From JBMNOI01 sp050942995 (GTDB lineage Bacteria; Chloroflexota; Anaerolineae; UBA1429), in the NCBI GenBank assembly GCA_050942995.1, contig JBMNOI010000151.1, positions 1 to 7,996 of the forward strand: DNA of 7,996 nt, written 5' to 3'. Shown here piece by piece: positions 1 to 6,380 of this stretch. The notes under the pieces were generated by a model. The model was not told where the DNA came from and ran no database searches. It saw nothing but the letters and a program-made list of their open reading frames with translations. Position 1 is the first letter of the stretch; every line of letters begins with the position of its first letter. The translations under genes and the position numbers were made by a program.

Positions 1-41
1 CGCGTCGTGCTTGCCTGTTTCAAATCCGACGGCCGGGCGGA

Positions 42-1073
42 TCAGCCCGGCGGCGGGGCGCAGGTCGAACGTACAACGAGTGTTGTAGGCAACATGTGGC
101 TTTCCGGTGGGACCTGTTCGCCGTCCATCTCACGGACGAGCAGGTCAAAGGCCAGGCGCATCATCTCTTCGGCGGGCTGCCTGACGGTAGAGAGCGGCGG
201 ATCGGCCATGGCGGCGGCCGGAATGTCGTCGAATCCGAGGAGCGAGACATCGTCGGGCACGCGAAGGTCGCGCTCTTTGATGGCGCGCATGGCGCCCAGG
301 GCCATATTGTCGCTGGCGCAGAATATGGCGGTAGGCGGCTCGGGCAGATCGAGCAGGTGGTTTGCCTGAGCATACCCCGATTCCCAGGTCCAGCTTCCCG
401 GGCGAATGTATCCCGGGGTGAGGGGGATGTCATAGTCGCGCAAGGCGTCGCGATAGCCCATCAAGCGCATGCGTCCCTGGTTGGCATCCCGCCCCCCGAT
501 AAAGCCGATGCGCCGGTGGCCCAGCCCAATCAGATGAGCGATTCCTTCGCGCGCACCGTTCCGGTTATCCGATGCGACCGAGGGGATGGGGATGGGCAAT
601 AGCTCACCGGACTCGCCGACAAACTGAGTCTCGGCCATGACGGCGGGAAGGCTCAGAGCCTCGATGATGGGCAGGTAGGGCTCCAGTGAGATGGGAGCGA
701 TGAGCAGTAACGCTCCGATAATGCCATGGCCGATAAAGCTGCTGGCGCGACCCTTGTCGGCCAGCGAGGGGCTGGTGAGAATAATGACGTCACAATCGCA
801 CTTTTCACCCAGTTCGCCAATGTGATAGGCCAGGTGAAATGTATGAGGGTCGGTGATACGCGGGATAACGACACCGACTGTGCGGTTGTGTCCGGCGGCC
901 AGCGCGCGCGCCGAATAATTCACCACATAGCCGAGATCGGCGATGGTGGCGAGGACACGTTCGCGTGTCTCTTCACGCACGCCATCCTGACCGTTGATGA
1001 CACGCGACACCGTTTTGAACGAGACTCCGGCCATTTTGGCCACATCTTTGATGGTCGGTCGGTTCGAGCGCAT
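42..1073 (-). CDS. LacI-family transcriptional repressor
   Basis: A sugar-responsive DNA-binding repressor of 343 residues, the usual length for the family. Residues 7-26 form the LacI helix-turn-helix (TIKDVAKMAGVSFKTVSRVI). The hinge helix follows at about 51-61, with the typical Asn and the ARALAAG stretch. From about 66 a periplasmic-binding-protein-like ligand and dimerisation domain runs to the end. Its signatures are GVVIP (67-71), CASDNMALGAM (252-262) and LGFDDIPAAAMADPPLSTVRQP (279-300, read in two parts). The ATG at 1071-1073 puts the HTH at the very N-terminus as expected, with a purine-rich GAGGAG upstream. The gene is divergent from the FAD oxidoreductase, and a LacI-type palindrome lies on its own promoter, so autorepression and control of the neighbour are likely. 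The ligand cannot be read from the sequence; a sugar or sugar-acid derivative is the family default. The family call is very secure. Confidence 0.96.
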   Translation of the reverse strand: MRSNRPTIKDVAKMAGVSFKTVSRVINGQDGVREETRERVLATIADLGYVVNYSARALAAGHNRTVGVVIPRITDPHTFHLAYHIGELGEKCDCDVIILTSPSLADKGRASSFIGHGIIGALLLIAPISLEPYLPIIEALSLPAVMAETQFVGESGELLPIPIPSVASDNRNGAREGIAHLIGLGHRRIGFIGGRDANQGRMRLMGYRDALRDYDIPLTPGYIRPGSWTWESGYAQANHLLDLPEPPTAIFCASDNMALGAMRAIKERDLRVPDDVSLLGFDDIPAAAMADPPLSTVRQPAEEMMRLAFDLLVREMDGEQVPPESHMLPTTLVVRSTCAPPPG

Positions 1074-1138
1074 GCTCTCCTCGCTCTCGTATATTGGTGG
1101 CCCGACAATAAAGCCACCCTACGGCGCATCTCAAGATC

Positions 1139-1167
1139 ATTCTAACATGGGATGACAACGCTGTCAA
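1139..1167 (-). promoter_or_regulatory. Promoter of the lacI-family gene
   Basis: On the minus strand, TTGACA (1162-1167, a perfect -35) is followed by a 17-nt spacer and TAGAAT (1139-1144, 5 of 6 matches). A TG one base upstream of the -10 makes it an extended -10. Transcription would start near 1132, about 60 nt before the repressor ATG. The palindromic operator overlaps the -35 and half of the spacer, so bound repressor should block this promoter. Confidence 0.72.
1153..1166. promoter_or_regulatory. Candidate LacI-family operator
   Basis: TGACAACGCTGTCA is an inverted repeat (TGACA-n-CG-n-TGTCA) with five perfect outer pairs and the central CG step typical of LacI-family operators. It is centred in the divergent intergenic region. 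It overlaps the -35 of the repressor gene and lies about 58 bp upstream of the predicted start of the oxidoreductase transcript. Assignment to the adjacent regulator is inferred from position and pattern. Confidence 0.68.
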
Positions 1168-1183
1168 CGCGCGGTATTCGCCC

Positions 1184-1211
1184 TTGCCCCGGCTCGGACA
1201 GAGGATATAAT
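1184..1211 (+). promoter_or_regulatory. Promoter of the FAD oxidoreductase gene
   Basis: A perfect TATAAT (1206-1211) is preceded by a 16-nt spacer and TTGCCC (1184-1189, 4 of 6 matches to the -35 consensus). Transcription would start near 1218, giving a leader of about 40 nt. The weak -35 with a perfect -10 would suit a promoter helped or blocked by a regulator bound just upstream at 1153-1166. Confidence 0.6.
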
Positions 1212-1243
1212 CGAGGGCGGTGACGACGTCGATCATGACAGTC

Positions 1244-1253
1244 AGAGGAGGGG
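1244..1253 (+). promoter_or_regulatory. Ribosome binding site fixing the oxidoreductase start
   Basis: AGAGGAGGGG contains a full AGGAGG (1246-1251) seven bases before the ATG at 1259. The upstream in-frame GTG at 1220 and ATG at 1235 have no comparable site. The GTG also lies almost at the predicted transcription start, so 1259 is the preferred start. Confidence 0.75.
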
Positions 1254-1258
1254 AAGCG

Positions 1259-2656
1259 ATGCAGCGTCCTGTCGTAGAGGATGGACGGTATGAAGCGTGT
1301 GATGTGCTGGTGGTGGGGGGCGGTATGGCCGGTATCGCTGCGGCCATTGCGGCGGCACGCACCGGCGCCAGGACCGCGCTGGTGGAAAAAGCCGGCTGGC
1401 TGGGCGGTGTGGGCATTGTAGGGGCCACGGGGCTGCATAGCTTTTTCAACATCTATGCTGCGCACACCGGTGTCGAACGGATGCGGGTGGTGGCCGGCAT
1501 CGCCCAGGAGCTGGTGGATCGGGTGCAGGCGATGGGCGGCGGTCTGGGGCACGTGCCCATGGAACGGGGCGGCGATTTCGTCAGTATGTTGACGCCCGTC
1601 GAACCCGAGACGTTCAAGCTGGCCGCGGTACAGATGTGTCAGGAGGCCGGCGTCAGGCTGCTGTTGCACACCGGCGTGGACGAAGTGCGCGCTACCGACG
1701 GCCACGTCGAGGGGGTGGTGGTGTGGAACAAGAGCGGGCGCAGTCTGCTGCGCGCGTCACAGTATGTCGACTGCACCGGCGATGGAGATGTGGCCGCCTG
1801 GGCCGGCGCCGATTTCGTCCATTACAAGGCGGGAGACCCCGGCGCCTATGCCGCCGGGTTCACCTTCCGGTTGTGCAACGTCGATCTGGCCGCACTGGAG
1901 GCCGATCTGGATCGGAAAGGGTTGATCACCCAGCTCGCCCATGCGGTCAAACCGGGCACCAGTCGTCCCGACCTGGTGCGCCTGGGCATCGACATGCGCA
2001 AATTGCGCGAGATGGGGGTGCAAGACGCTCCGGGTTATTTCCTGTCGTCATCGCTGCGGCCACGCGAGATCACCTACTGTAACTGCATCAACTATGGTCC
2101 CAACGACGGCCTGGATGCGGAGCAGCTTACGGCAGCCGAGGTGGATTTGCGCGCCAAAATGTTCCGGGTGGCCGATATCTTTCGGCAGCACTTTGCCGGT
2201 TGTGAGGAGTGCTATGTGGCCGGTCCGGCGCCCTCTGTAGGGCAGCGACGCGGGCGGGCTATCCGCTGCGAGTACGAACTGAGCCGGGAGGATTGCACCG
2301 AGGGGCGCCGGTTCGACGATCAGATCGGTTGCTTCTCCTTTATCGACAACAGCCGTTACTTTGTGCGCGAGGGCGGCGCCTACGGCGTTCCCTTTCGGGC
2401 GCTCATACCCAGAGGGCTGGACAATGTCCTGATCGCCGGACGCATGATGACGGTGGATCTGGTGGCGCATAACAGCACACGCAATACCGTATGTTGCCTG
2501 ATATGCGGGCAGGCGGCGGGCACCGCGGCGGCTTTGGCGGCGCAAGAGGGCGTGGCGCCTGCGGCGCTGGATGTGCAGGCGCTGCGTTCGAGATTGCAGG
2601 CGGATGGCGCGCTACTCACGCCGCGACCCGACCCGATCCCGACAGAAGCCGCATGA
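1259..2656 (+). CDS. FAD-dependent oxidoreductase (FAD_oxidored/PF12831 type)
   Basis: A soluble flavoprotein of 465 residues of the broad family often found in sugar and organic-acid catabolic clusters. The reaction is not known. The N-terminal Rossmann fold has VVGGGMAGIAAA (18-29) and the acidic ribose-binding residue in LVEK (E43), followed by WLGG (47-50). A second FAD signature, DCTGDGDVAAWAGA, lies at 171-184. The C-terminal part has APSVGQRRGR (323-332), then NVLIAGR (389-395) and GQAAGTAAALA (417-427), which are typical family motifs closing over the flavin. There is no signal peptide or membrane segment. The protein is unusually rich in cysteine, with CNC (274-276), CEEC (315-318) and CCLIC (412-416). 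The divergent LacI-type gene and the operator between them suggest induction by the substrate of a catabolic pathway. The start at 1259 is chosen from the ribosome binding site; a start at 1220 would add 13 residues. The family is secure, the substrate open. Confidence 0.93.
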   Translation: MQRPVVEDGRYEACDVLVVGGGMAGIAAAIAAARTGARTALVEKAGWLGGVGIVGATGLHSFFNIYAAHTGVERMRVVAGIAQELVDRVQAMGGGLGHVPMERGGDFVSMLTPVEPETFKLAAVQMCQEAGVRLLLHTGVDEVRATDGHVEGVVVWNKSGRSLLRASQYVDCTGDGDVAAWAGADFVHYKAGDPGAYAAGFTFRLCNVDLAALEADLDRKGLITQLAHAVKPGTSRPDLVRLGIDMRKLREMGVQDAPGYFLSSSLRPREITYCNCINYGPNDGLDAEQLTAAEVDLRAKMFRVADIFRQHFAGCEECYVAGPAPSVGQRRGRAIRCEYELSREDCTEGRRFDDQIGCFSFIDNSRYFVREGGAYGVPFRALIPRGLDNVLIAGRMMTVDLVAHNSTRNTVCCLICGQAAGTAAALAAQEGVAPAALDVQALRSRLQADGALLTPRPDPIPTEAA

Positions 2657-2678
2657 TGGAAGAACCGGCGAATAACTC

Positions 2679-3938
2679 CTAGCCTATTCCGCGAGAGAGG
2701 CCGGCGTACATCGCCTCCAGTCGGGGGGCGATGCTCTGCCAATCGTATTGCTGCTCGACCAATCGGCGCGCTGCGGCGGCCATGGTGCGTGCCATGCGAA
2801 TATCCTGGATGACGCGTACCAGCCCTTCGGCAAAGGCGTCGGGTGTGTCGGCGATGATGGCGTGCTCCTCAGGATCCAGGTCGATGCCCTCTGCTCCGAG
2901 CGGCGTGCTGACCAGGGGAACGCCGGCCGCCATGGCTTCGAGCACCTTCAGGCGGGTGCCGCCGCCCATGCGTAGCGGCACGACATAGGCGTCGGCGCCA
3001 CCAAAATAGGGCAGAATGTCGGGCACATAGCCGGTAAGATGAACCGATGGATCTCGCTGCAGAGGGGCGAGACGCCGATGAGGGCTCTTGCCCACGACAT
3101 AGAGACGCGCGTCGGGCACCCTTTGGCGCACTTGCGGCCACACCTGCCTGTGGAACCAGAGCATGGCATCCACATTGGGGCGATAGTCCATCTTGCCCGT
3201 AAAGAGCACAGCCGGCCGATCGAGAGACAGCGAATCGGGCAGGCCCGGATGGTATCGTTCGATATCGACGCCGTTGGGTACGGTGACGAGATCGATAAAG
3301 GGCACCAGGCGGCGCAGCGCACGGGCATCATCGGAGGAGACGGTGGCCACGGCATCGGCACGACCACAGATCTGGCGTTCGAATCGTTCGAGACGCTTCC
3401 ACTGGATGAGGGAGTAGAGCGCCCCCGGCCAGCGCGTAATATGGCGAATATCTGTCTGGTAGGTGCGCTTTTGAAGCAGGTATTCGGCATTGTGAGCATC
3501 GAACAGGATGGGCGGAGAGCGCTGGCCCAACCACTGGCGGATCAGCAGACCGTATGGGGCCATCTCGATGCCCTCAACCTGAACGATATCGAAGGAATGG
3601 TTGCTCAACAGGTGGCGCAATGCGTCGGCATAAGCGGGTGAGGCCAGCCGTTGGGCCATATCGGGCTTGTCCGAAAGGAGCAGCGTCCGCAGCCGATGGC
3701 GCATGGTGCGTGTGGGCGCCGGAATGACCTGAAGCGGCGAGCAGATCTCACTCAGTGGACCGGTCTGCATCGGTTCTGAACCGGGTTCGGCAAACGTTAA
3801 CAATGCCACATCATGTTGCGTGGCGATCTGGGTGATGAGGTTGAAATTGCGCAGTGCCGTGCCCTGTTCGGGTGGATAGGGCATTTGCGGCGTGAGGAAC
3901 AGAATACGCCGCTTGGATTCGTGGCTTTCGGCCACCAT
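2679..3938 (-). CDS. Glycosyltransferase, GT4-like, Stp1-type
   Basis: A retaining GT-B glycosyltransferase of 419 residues that transfers a sugar from a nucleotide donor to a growing glycan, probably on the cytoplasmic side of the membrane. The N-terminal acceptor domain opens with RILFLTPQMPYPPEQGTALR (11-30), the loop typical of the Stp1/TIGR03087-like group. It also has the conserved DAHNAE (147-152). The donor domain contains VPNGVD (220-225), LFTGKMDYRPNVDAMLWF (245-262) and RMGGGTRLKVLEAMAAGVP (323-341). In that last motif a GGGTRLK version replaces the first Glu of the classical EX7E motif, leaving E334. There is no signal peptide and no clear membrane helix. The gene lies 19 bp after the neighbouring glycosyltransferase and has a full AGGAGGT site at 3943-3949, so the two are probably one operon. 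The stop converges on the oxidoreductase stop with 22 bp between. Donor and acceptor are unknown. Confidence 0.92.
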   Translation of the reverse strand: MVAESHESKRRILFLTPQMPYPPEQGTALRNFNLITQIATQHDVALLTFAEPGSEPMQTGPLSEICSPLQVIPAPTRTMRHRLRTLLLSDKPDMAQRLASPAYADALRHLLSNHSFDIVQVEGIEMAPYGLLIRQWLGQRSPPILFDAHNAEYLLQKRTYQTDIRHITRWPGALYSLIQWKRLERFERQICGRADAVATVSSDDARALRRLVPFIDLVTVPNGVDIERYHPGLPDSLSLDRPAVLFTGKMDYRPNVDAMLWFHRQVWPQVRQRVPDARLYVVGKSPHRRLAPLQRDPSVHLTGYVPDILPYFGGADAYVVPLRMGGGTRLKVLEAMAAGVPLVSTPLGAEGIDLDPEEHAIIADTPDAFAEGLVRVIQDIRMARTMAAAARRLVEQQYDWQSIAPRLEAMYAGLSRGIG

Positions 3939-3942
3939 AAAG

Positions 3943-3949
3943 ACCTCCT
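3943..3949 (-). promoter_or_regulatory. Ribosome binding site of the second glycosyltransferase
   Basis: The minus strand reads AGGAGGT here, four bases before the ATG at 3936-3938. This perfect anti-16S match inside the 19-bp gap supports both the start and independent translation of this second gene of the operon. Confidence 0.75.
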
Positions 3950-3957
3950 GATTGGGA

Positions 3958-5061
3958 TCAGGCGAGGCTATGATACAGATCCAGCGTCTCGCGCGCAGCC
4001 TTGTCCCACGAGAAATAGGCTGCGCGGCGCAGCCCCTTCTCGCTCAGGCTATGGTGCAATTCACGGTCACTGAGGAGCCGCCACATCGCAATGGTCAGCT
4101 CATCGGGGCTATTGGGATCCACCAGGAGCCCGGCATCAGAGACTACTTCAGGGAGCGACGATACATTGGATACCACGACCGGCGTGCCACAGGCCATCGC
4201 TTCGAGTGGAGTGAGACCAAACCCCTCATAGATAGAGGGCGTTACTAGGAGCTCGGCAGCATTGTACAACCACAGGAGCTCTTCCGTCGAGACACGCCCC
4301 AGGAAAAGCACGTCATCCGCCAGATTGAGGTCGGTAATAAGCTGAAAGACTTCATCGTACAACCAGCCCTTTTGCCCGGCCAGAGCGAGTTTAACCGTCG
4401 GGTGATAGTCATCCAGGAGCTGGCGAAACGCGCGAAGGAGCATCGGCACATTTTTGCGTGGCTCGATGGTCCCCACGCAGAGCACAAAGGGGGTATCGAT
4501 ACCAAAACGCTCCTGCACGCGCCGGGTCAAAGCGGGCGAGCGCATGGGTCGGAATATGGGGCTGGCCGCCTCATAGATGACGCGGATCTTGTGCTCGGGA
4601 CCGCCTACCAGACGAATGATGTCGTTCTTGGTCGCCTGAGAAACGGCGATCACGGCATCGGTGCTGCGTACGGCCTCGTCGATCTGACCATAATACCGGG
4701 CGGAATCCTTGGTCAAAACATGAGGATACAACAAAAACGCCAGGTCATGAATGGTGATGACCGAGCGGCAATTGCGGCGGAATGGGGGAATGAAATCCGG
4801 GCTGTGCAAAACATCGAGCCCTTTGGTAGAGAGCTCGATAGGCAACGTCAACTGCTCCAGCGGGTGGTGGCTGGGCGTAAAAAGCTGCTTGCGCACAAAG
4901 TTGGGGCGATCCAGAATAGGCTTCTTGCTTCTAAAGCTCTGTAGAATATAGAACTCGTCGTCAGAATCGCACCGGGCAAGCGCCTCGATGAGCTGCAGGG
5001 TATAGCGACTGATGCCTGCCTGTTGATAGTGAATCAGCCGGGCATCGATGCCGATACGCAT
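3958..5061 (-). CDS. Glycosyltransferase family 4 (mannosyltransferase-like)
   Basis: A GT-B fold, retaining glycosyltransferase of 367 residues, full length for the WbdB/MtfB-like branch of family 4 that adds mannose or related sugars in O-antigen and exopolysaccharide synthesis. It begins with MRIGIDARLI and GISRY (16-20), the acceptor-side start of this group. IHDLAF (104-109) and AVSQATKNDI (139-148) follow. The donor domain has VGTIEPRKN (196-204), LAGQKGW (227-233) and LGRVSTEELLWLY (254-266). SIYEGFGLTPLEAMACGTPVV (276-296) carries the complete EX7E motif (E279, E287), followed by SSLPEV (301-306). The start ATG at 5059-5061 has AAAGGGGGA upstream. The gene is first in a probable two-gene operon driven from the promoter at 5177-5205. 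Pairing with a Stp1-type enzyme, and the nucleotidyltransferase nearby, point to surface polysaccharide or glycolipid assembly. The exact sugar is not readable. Confidence 0.95.
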   Translation of the reverse strand: MRIGIDARLIHYQQAGISRYTLQLIEALARCDSDDEFYILQSFRSKKPILDRPNFVRKQLFTPSHHPLEQLTLPIELSTKGLDVLHSPDFIPPFRRNCRSVITIHDLAFLLYPHVLTKDSARYYGQIDEAVRSTDAVIAVSQATKNDIIRLVGGPEHKIRVIYEAASPIFRPMRSPALTRRVQERFGIDTPFVLCVGTIEPRKNVPMLLRAFRQLLDDYHPTVKLALAGQKGWLYDEVFQLITDLNLADDVLFLGRVSTEELLWLYNAAELLVTPSIYEGFGLTPLEAMACGTPVVVSNVSSLPEVVSDAGLLVDPNSPDELTIAMWRLLSDRELHHSLSEKGLRRAAYFSWDKAARETLDLYHSLA

Positions 5062-5114
5062 CGACTATGTTCCCCCTTTGTCCCTGGTAGACGCGAGAGT
5101 GTGACACATAAGAA

Positions 5115-5152
5115 CCCCCACTCCTGACACGACCTGTGGCAGGCGATGGGGG
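5115..5152 (-). other. Leader hairpin upstream of the glycosyltransferase operon
   Basis: CCCCCA (5115-5120) pairs with TGGGGG (5147-5152). Inside, CCTG (5123-5126) pairs with CAGG (5140-5143), and ACA (5127-5129) can pair with TGT beyond that. The structure falls in the roughly 110-nt transcribed leader predicted from the promoter at 5177-5205. There is no U-run after it in the direction of transcription, so it is not a plain terminator. It could affect mRNA stability or be a protein-binding site. Confidence 0.42.
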
Positions 5153-5176
5153 CATCTGTGCATCCCATTTAGAATT

Positions 5177-5205
5177 ATCATACCACCTTATGATATGAAC
5201 GTCAA
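5177..5205 (-). promoter_or_regulatory. Promoter of the glycosyltransferase operon
   Basis: On the minus strand, TTGACG (5200-5205, 5 of 6) is followed by a 17-nt spacer and TATGAT (5177-5182, 5 of 6). A TG one base before the -10 makes this an extended -10 promoter. Transcription would start near 5170, about 110 nt before the glycosyltransferase ATG. Confidence 0.72.
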
Positions 5206-5390
5206 AAGAGGATTTTGTCAGCCGTGGCGATACAGAAGAGCCCACAGGGGATGTCTTTTGAGATAAAAGGATAGATGCCAAGCAATACCCACGAGAAGGA
5301 GGAAGAAACGAAAGAGGTCTATGCTTCTGATATGAGAAAGATTGTTCTCGGCGTATTGTCCACATAGACGGAATAACGAACGCGCATCAA

Positions 5391-5437
5391 TCGATATTGA
5401 CATAAATTGATGGCGAATCGCCACGGTGTGATATCGA
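5391..5437. repeat. Nested inverted repeats in the intergenic region
   Basis: TCGATAT (5391-5397) is the exact reverse complement of ATATCGA (5431-5437). Between them lies TGGCGAATCGCCA (5411-5423), a 5-bp perfect stem with a 3-nt loop. A further overlapping pair, ACGGT (5423-5427) and ACCGT (5437-5441), also occurs. The set lies upstream of the SDR promoter and could be a protein-binding region or a folded RNA. Function is unknown. Confidence 0.4.
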
Positions 5438-5453
5438 CCGTCTGATGATGAAC

Positions 5454-5482
5454 TCGACAAGTACAGCCGGATGGTCTATTAT
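5454..5482 (+). promoter_or_regulatory. Promoter of the SDR-nucleotidyltransferase group
   Basis: TCGACA (5454-5459, 5 of 6) is separated by exactly 17 nt from TATTAT (5477-5482, 5 of 6). Transcription would start near 5489, giving a leader of about 45 nt before the GTG start at 5534. Confidence 0.62.
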
Positions 5483-5533
5483 CATAGCTGCGCATTCATT
5501 AGTACATAAAAGATTCTGAGAGGAAGGACGAGC

Positions 5534-6307
5534 GTGGGCAGTCAAATTGATTACCGTCTGGACGGCCGTTCAGGCATCATCACGGGGGCGGCGAACGGCA
5601 TCGGGCGTACGCTGGCCGTGGGACTGGCCGAGGCGGGCGCCGATATCATCGTAGCCGACCTGCCTGTGCAACGGGCCAATGCTGAAGAGACCGCTGAAGC
5701 AGTGCGACGGTGTGGGCGCAAGGCGATGGTGGTCGATATGGATGTAACGGACGTATCCTCTATCGAAGCGGCGGTTTCGAGCGCAGTGGCCGAGTTTGGC
5801 CGGGTGGATTTCCTGGTGAACAATGCCGGGGTCAACATCCGCAAGCCGATCCTCGAATACACAGAGGACGAATGGGACAAGCTCTCTTCGGTCAATCTCA
5901 AAGGCGTCTTTTTCTGCTCGCAGATCGTGGCCAAACAGATGATCTCTCAGGGGGGCGGGAGGATCGTCAATATCGCCTCGCAGCTGGCCACGGTGGCCAT
6001 GCGTGATCGCTCGATCTATGCCATCACCAAGGCGGGAGTGGCTCATATGGCCAAAGCGTTTGCCCTCGAGCTGGCCTGTGATGGTGTGAAGGTAAATGCG
6101 GTGGCGCCGACCTTTGTGTCGACCCCATTGACGACGAGCATGTTCACCGACCCGGAATTCATCCAGGAGAATCTACCCAAGATCCCCTGCGGGCGGTTTG
6201 GCACGCCCGAGGATGTGCTGGGCGCGGTGCAGTTTCTACTTTCCCCCGCTGCCGATCTGATCAACGGGCACCTGTTACTGGTGGATGGTGGCTATACCAT
6301 CTCCTGA
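5534..6307 (+). CDS. Classical short-chain dehydrogenase/reductase (SDR)
   Basis: An NAD(P)-dependent oxidoreductase of 257 residues, standard length for the classical SDR family and close in style to gluconate 5-dehydrogenase and KduD-like enzymes. The cofactor-binding motif TGAANGIG is at 17-24. D42 at the end of the second strand suggests a preference for NAD over NADP. NNAG is at 96-99. The catalytic tetrad is complete: N121, S149, Y162 and K166 (Y-AIT-K). The C-terminus has RFGTPEDVLGAVQFLLS followed by the typical GHLLLVDGGYT. Translation starts at GTG 5534 behind AGGAAGGA (5521-5528); no nearby ATG fits the fold. It is followed after 73 bp by the nucleotidyltransferase, so co-transcription is possible. 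Substrate is likely a sugar, polyol or sugar acid, but this is inferred from the family and not visible in the sequence. Confidence 0.95.
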   Translation: MGSQIDYRLDGRSGIITGAANGIGRTLAVGLAEAGADIIVADLPVQRANAEETAEAVRRCGRKAMVVDMDVTDVSSIEAAVSSAVAEFGRVDFLVNNAGVNIRKPILEYTEDEWDKLSSVNLKGVFFCSQIVAKQMISQGGGRIVNIASQLATVAMRDRSIYAITKAGVAHMAKAFALELACDGVKVNAVAPTFVSTPLTTSMFTDPEFIQENLPKIPCGRFGTPEDVLGAVQFLLSPAADLINGHLLLVDGGYTIS

Positions 6308-6308
6308 C

Positions 6309-6338
6309 GCCGATGATGTATCGAGACGATGAATCGGC
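6309..6338 (+). other. Intercistronic hairpin between SDR and nucleotidyltransferase genes
   Basis: GCCGAT (6309-6314) pairs with ATCGGC (6333-6338), enclosing a second stem ATCG-AGA-CGAT (6320-6330). It begins two bases after the SDR stop codon. No U-run follows, so read-through into the next gene is expected. It may protect the upstream mRNA or tune relative expression. Confidence 0.35.
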
Positions 6339-6380
6339 CGGCGGTGTGAGCGTTTGAAACCTAACCTGAGGAGAGTGCGC

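Larger units (their letters stand above)
5062..5533. other. AT-rich divergent intergenic region
   Basis: A 472-bp stretch without a convincing gene, clearly AT-richer than its flanks. It holds the minus-strand promoter and leader hairpin of the glycosyltransferase operon on the left and the SDR promoter on the right. In the middle are a purine-rich stretch (about 5285-5320) and several inverted repeats around 5391-5441. A 30-codon plus-strand ORF (5275-5367) with AAAAGGA upstream and an 80-codon minus-strand frame (5218-5460) cross here. Neither is supported well enough to call as a gene. Confidence 0.6.

Noticed and set aside
32..51. GC-rich hairpin (GCCGGGC, 6-nt loop, GCCCGGC) over the stop codon of the LacI-type gene, considered as its terminator.
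   Set aside because: The minus-strand sequence after the stem has no U-run (it reads CGTCGGATTTG), and the stem includes coding sequence. It may slow transcription but does not meet the pattern of a Rho-independent terminator.
96..602. Plus-strand open frame of 168 codons antisense to the LacI-type gene.
   Set aside because: It lies wholly opposite a gene with full family motifs, has no ribosome binding site and no recognisable motif. Long antisense frames are common in GC-rich DNA.
726..1145. Plus-strand open frame of 139 codons running through the start of the LacI-type gene and its promoter.
   Set aside because: It overlaps the HTH-coding region antisense and the mapped promoter elements, and shows no domain pattern.
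1142..1705. Minus-strand frame of 187 codons opposite the oxidoreductase gene.
   Set aside because: It is His- and Pro-rich nonsense antisense to the Rossmann-fold coding sequence, and it ends in the divergent promoter region.
4961..5365. Minus-strand frame of 134 codons overlapping the start of the WbdB-type glycosyltransferase gene.
   Set aside because: It uses another frame of that gene's first 100 bases, crosses the promoter and leader hairpin, and has no family pattern.
5397..5402. Perfect TTGACA on the plus strand, considered as another -35 for the SDR gene.
   Set aside because: There is no -10-like hexamer 15 to 19 bases downstream (the 17-nt position reads GCCACG). The pair at 5454/5477 is much better.
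5218..5460. Minus-strand frame of 80 codons with a hydrophobic stretch near its middle (DLFRFFLLLVGIAWHL), considered as a small membrane protein.
   Set aside because: It starts at a TTG with no Shine-Dalgarno site, is AT-rich unlike the other genes, and its hydrophobic part is simply the complement of a purine-rich run. It ends just before the strong promoter of the glycosyltransferase operon. A decayed gene fragment cannot be ruled out.
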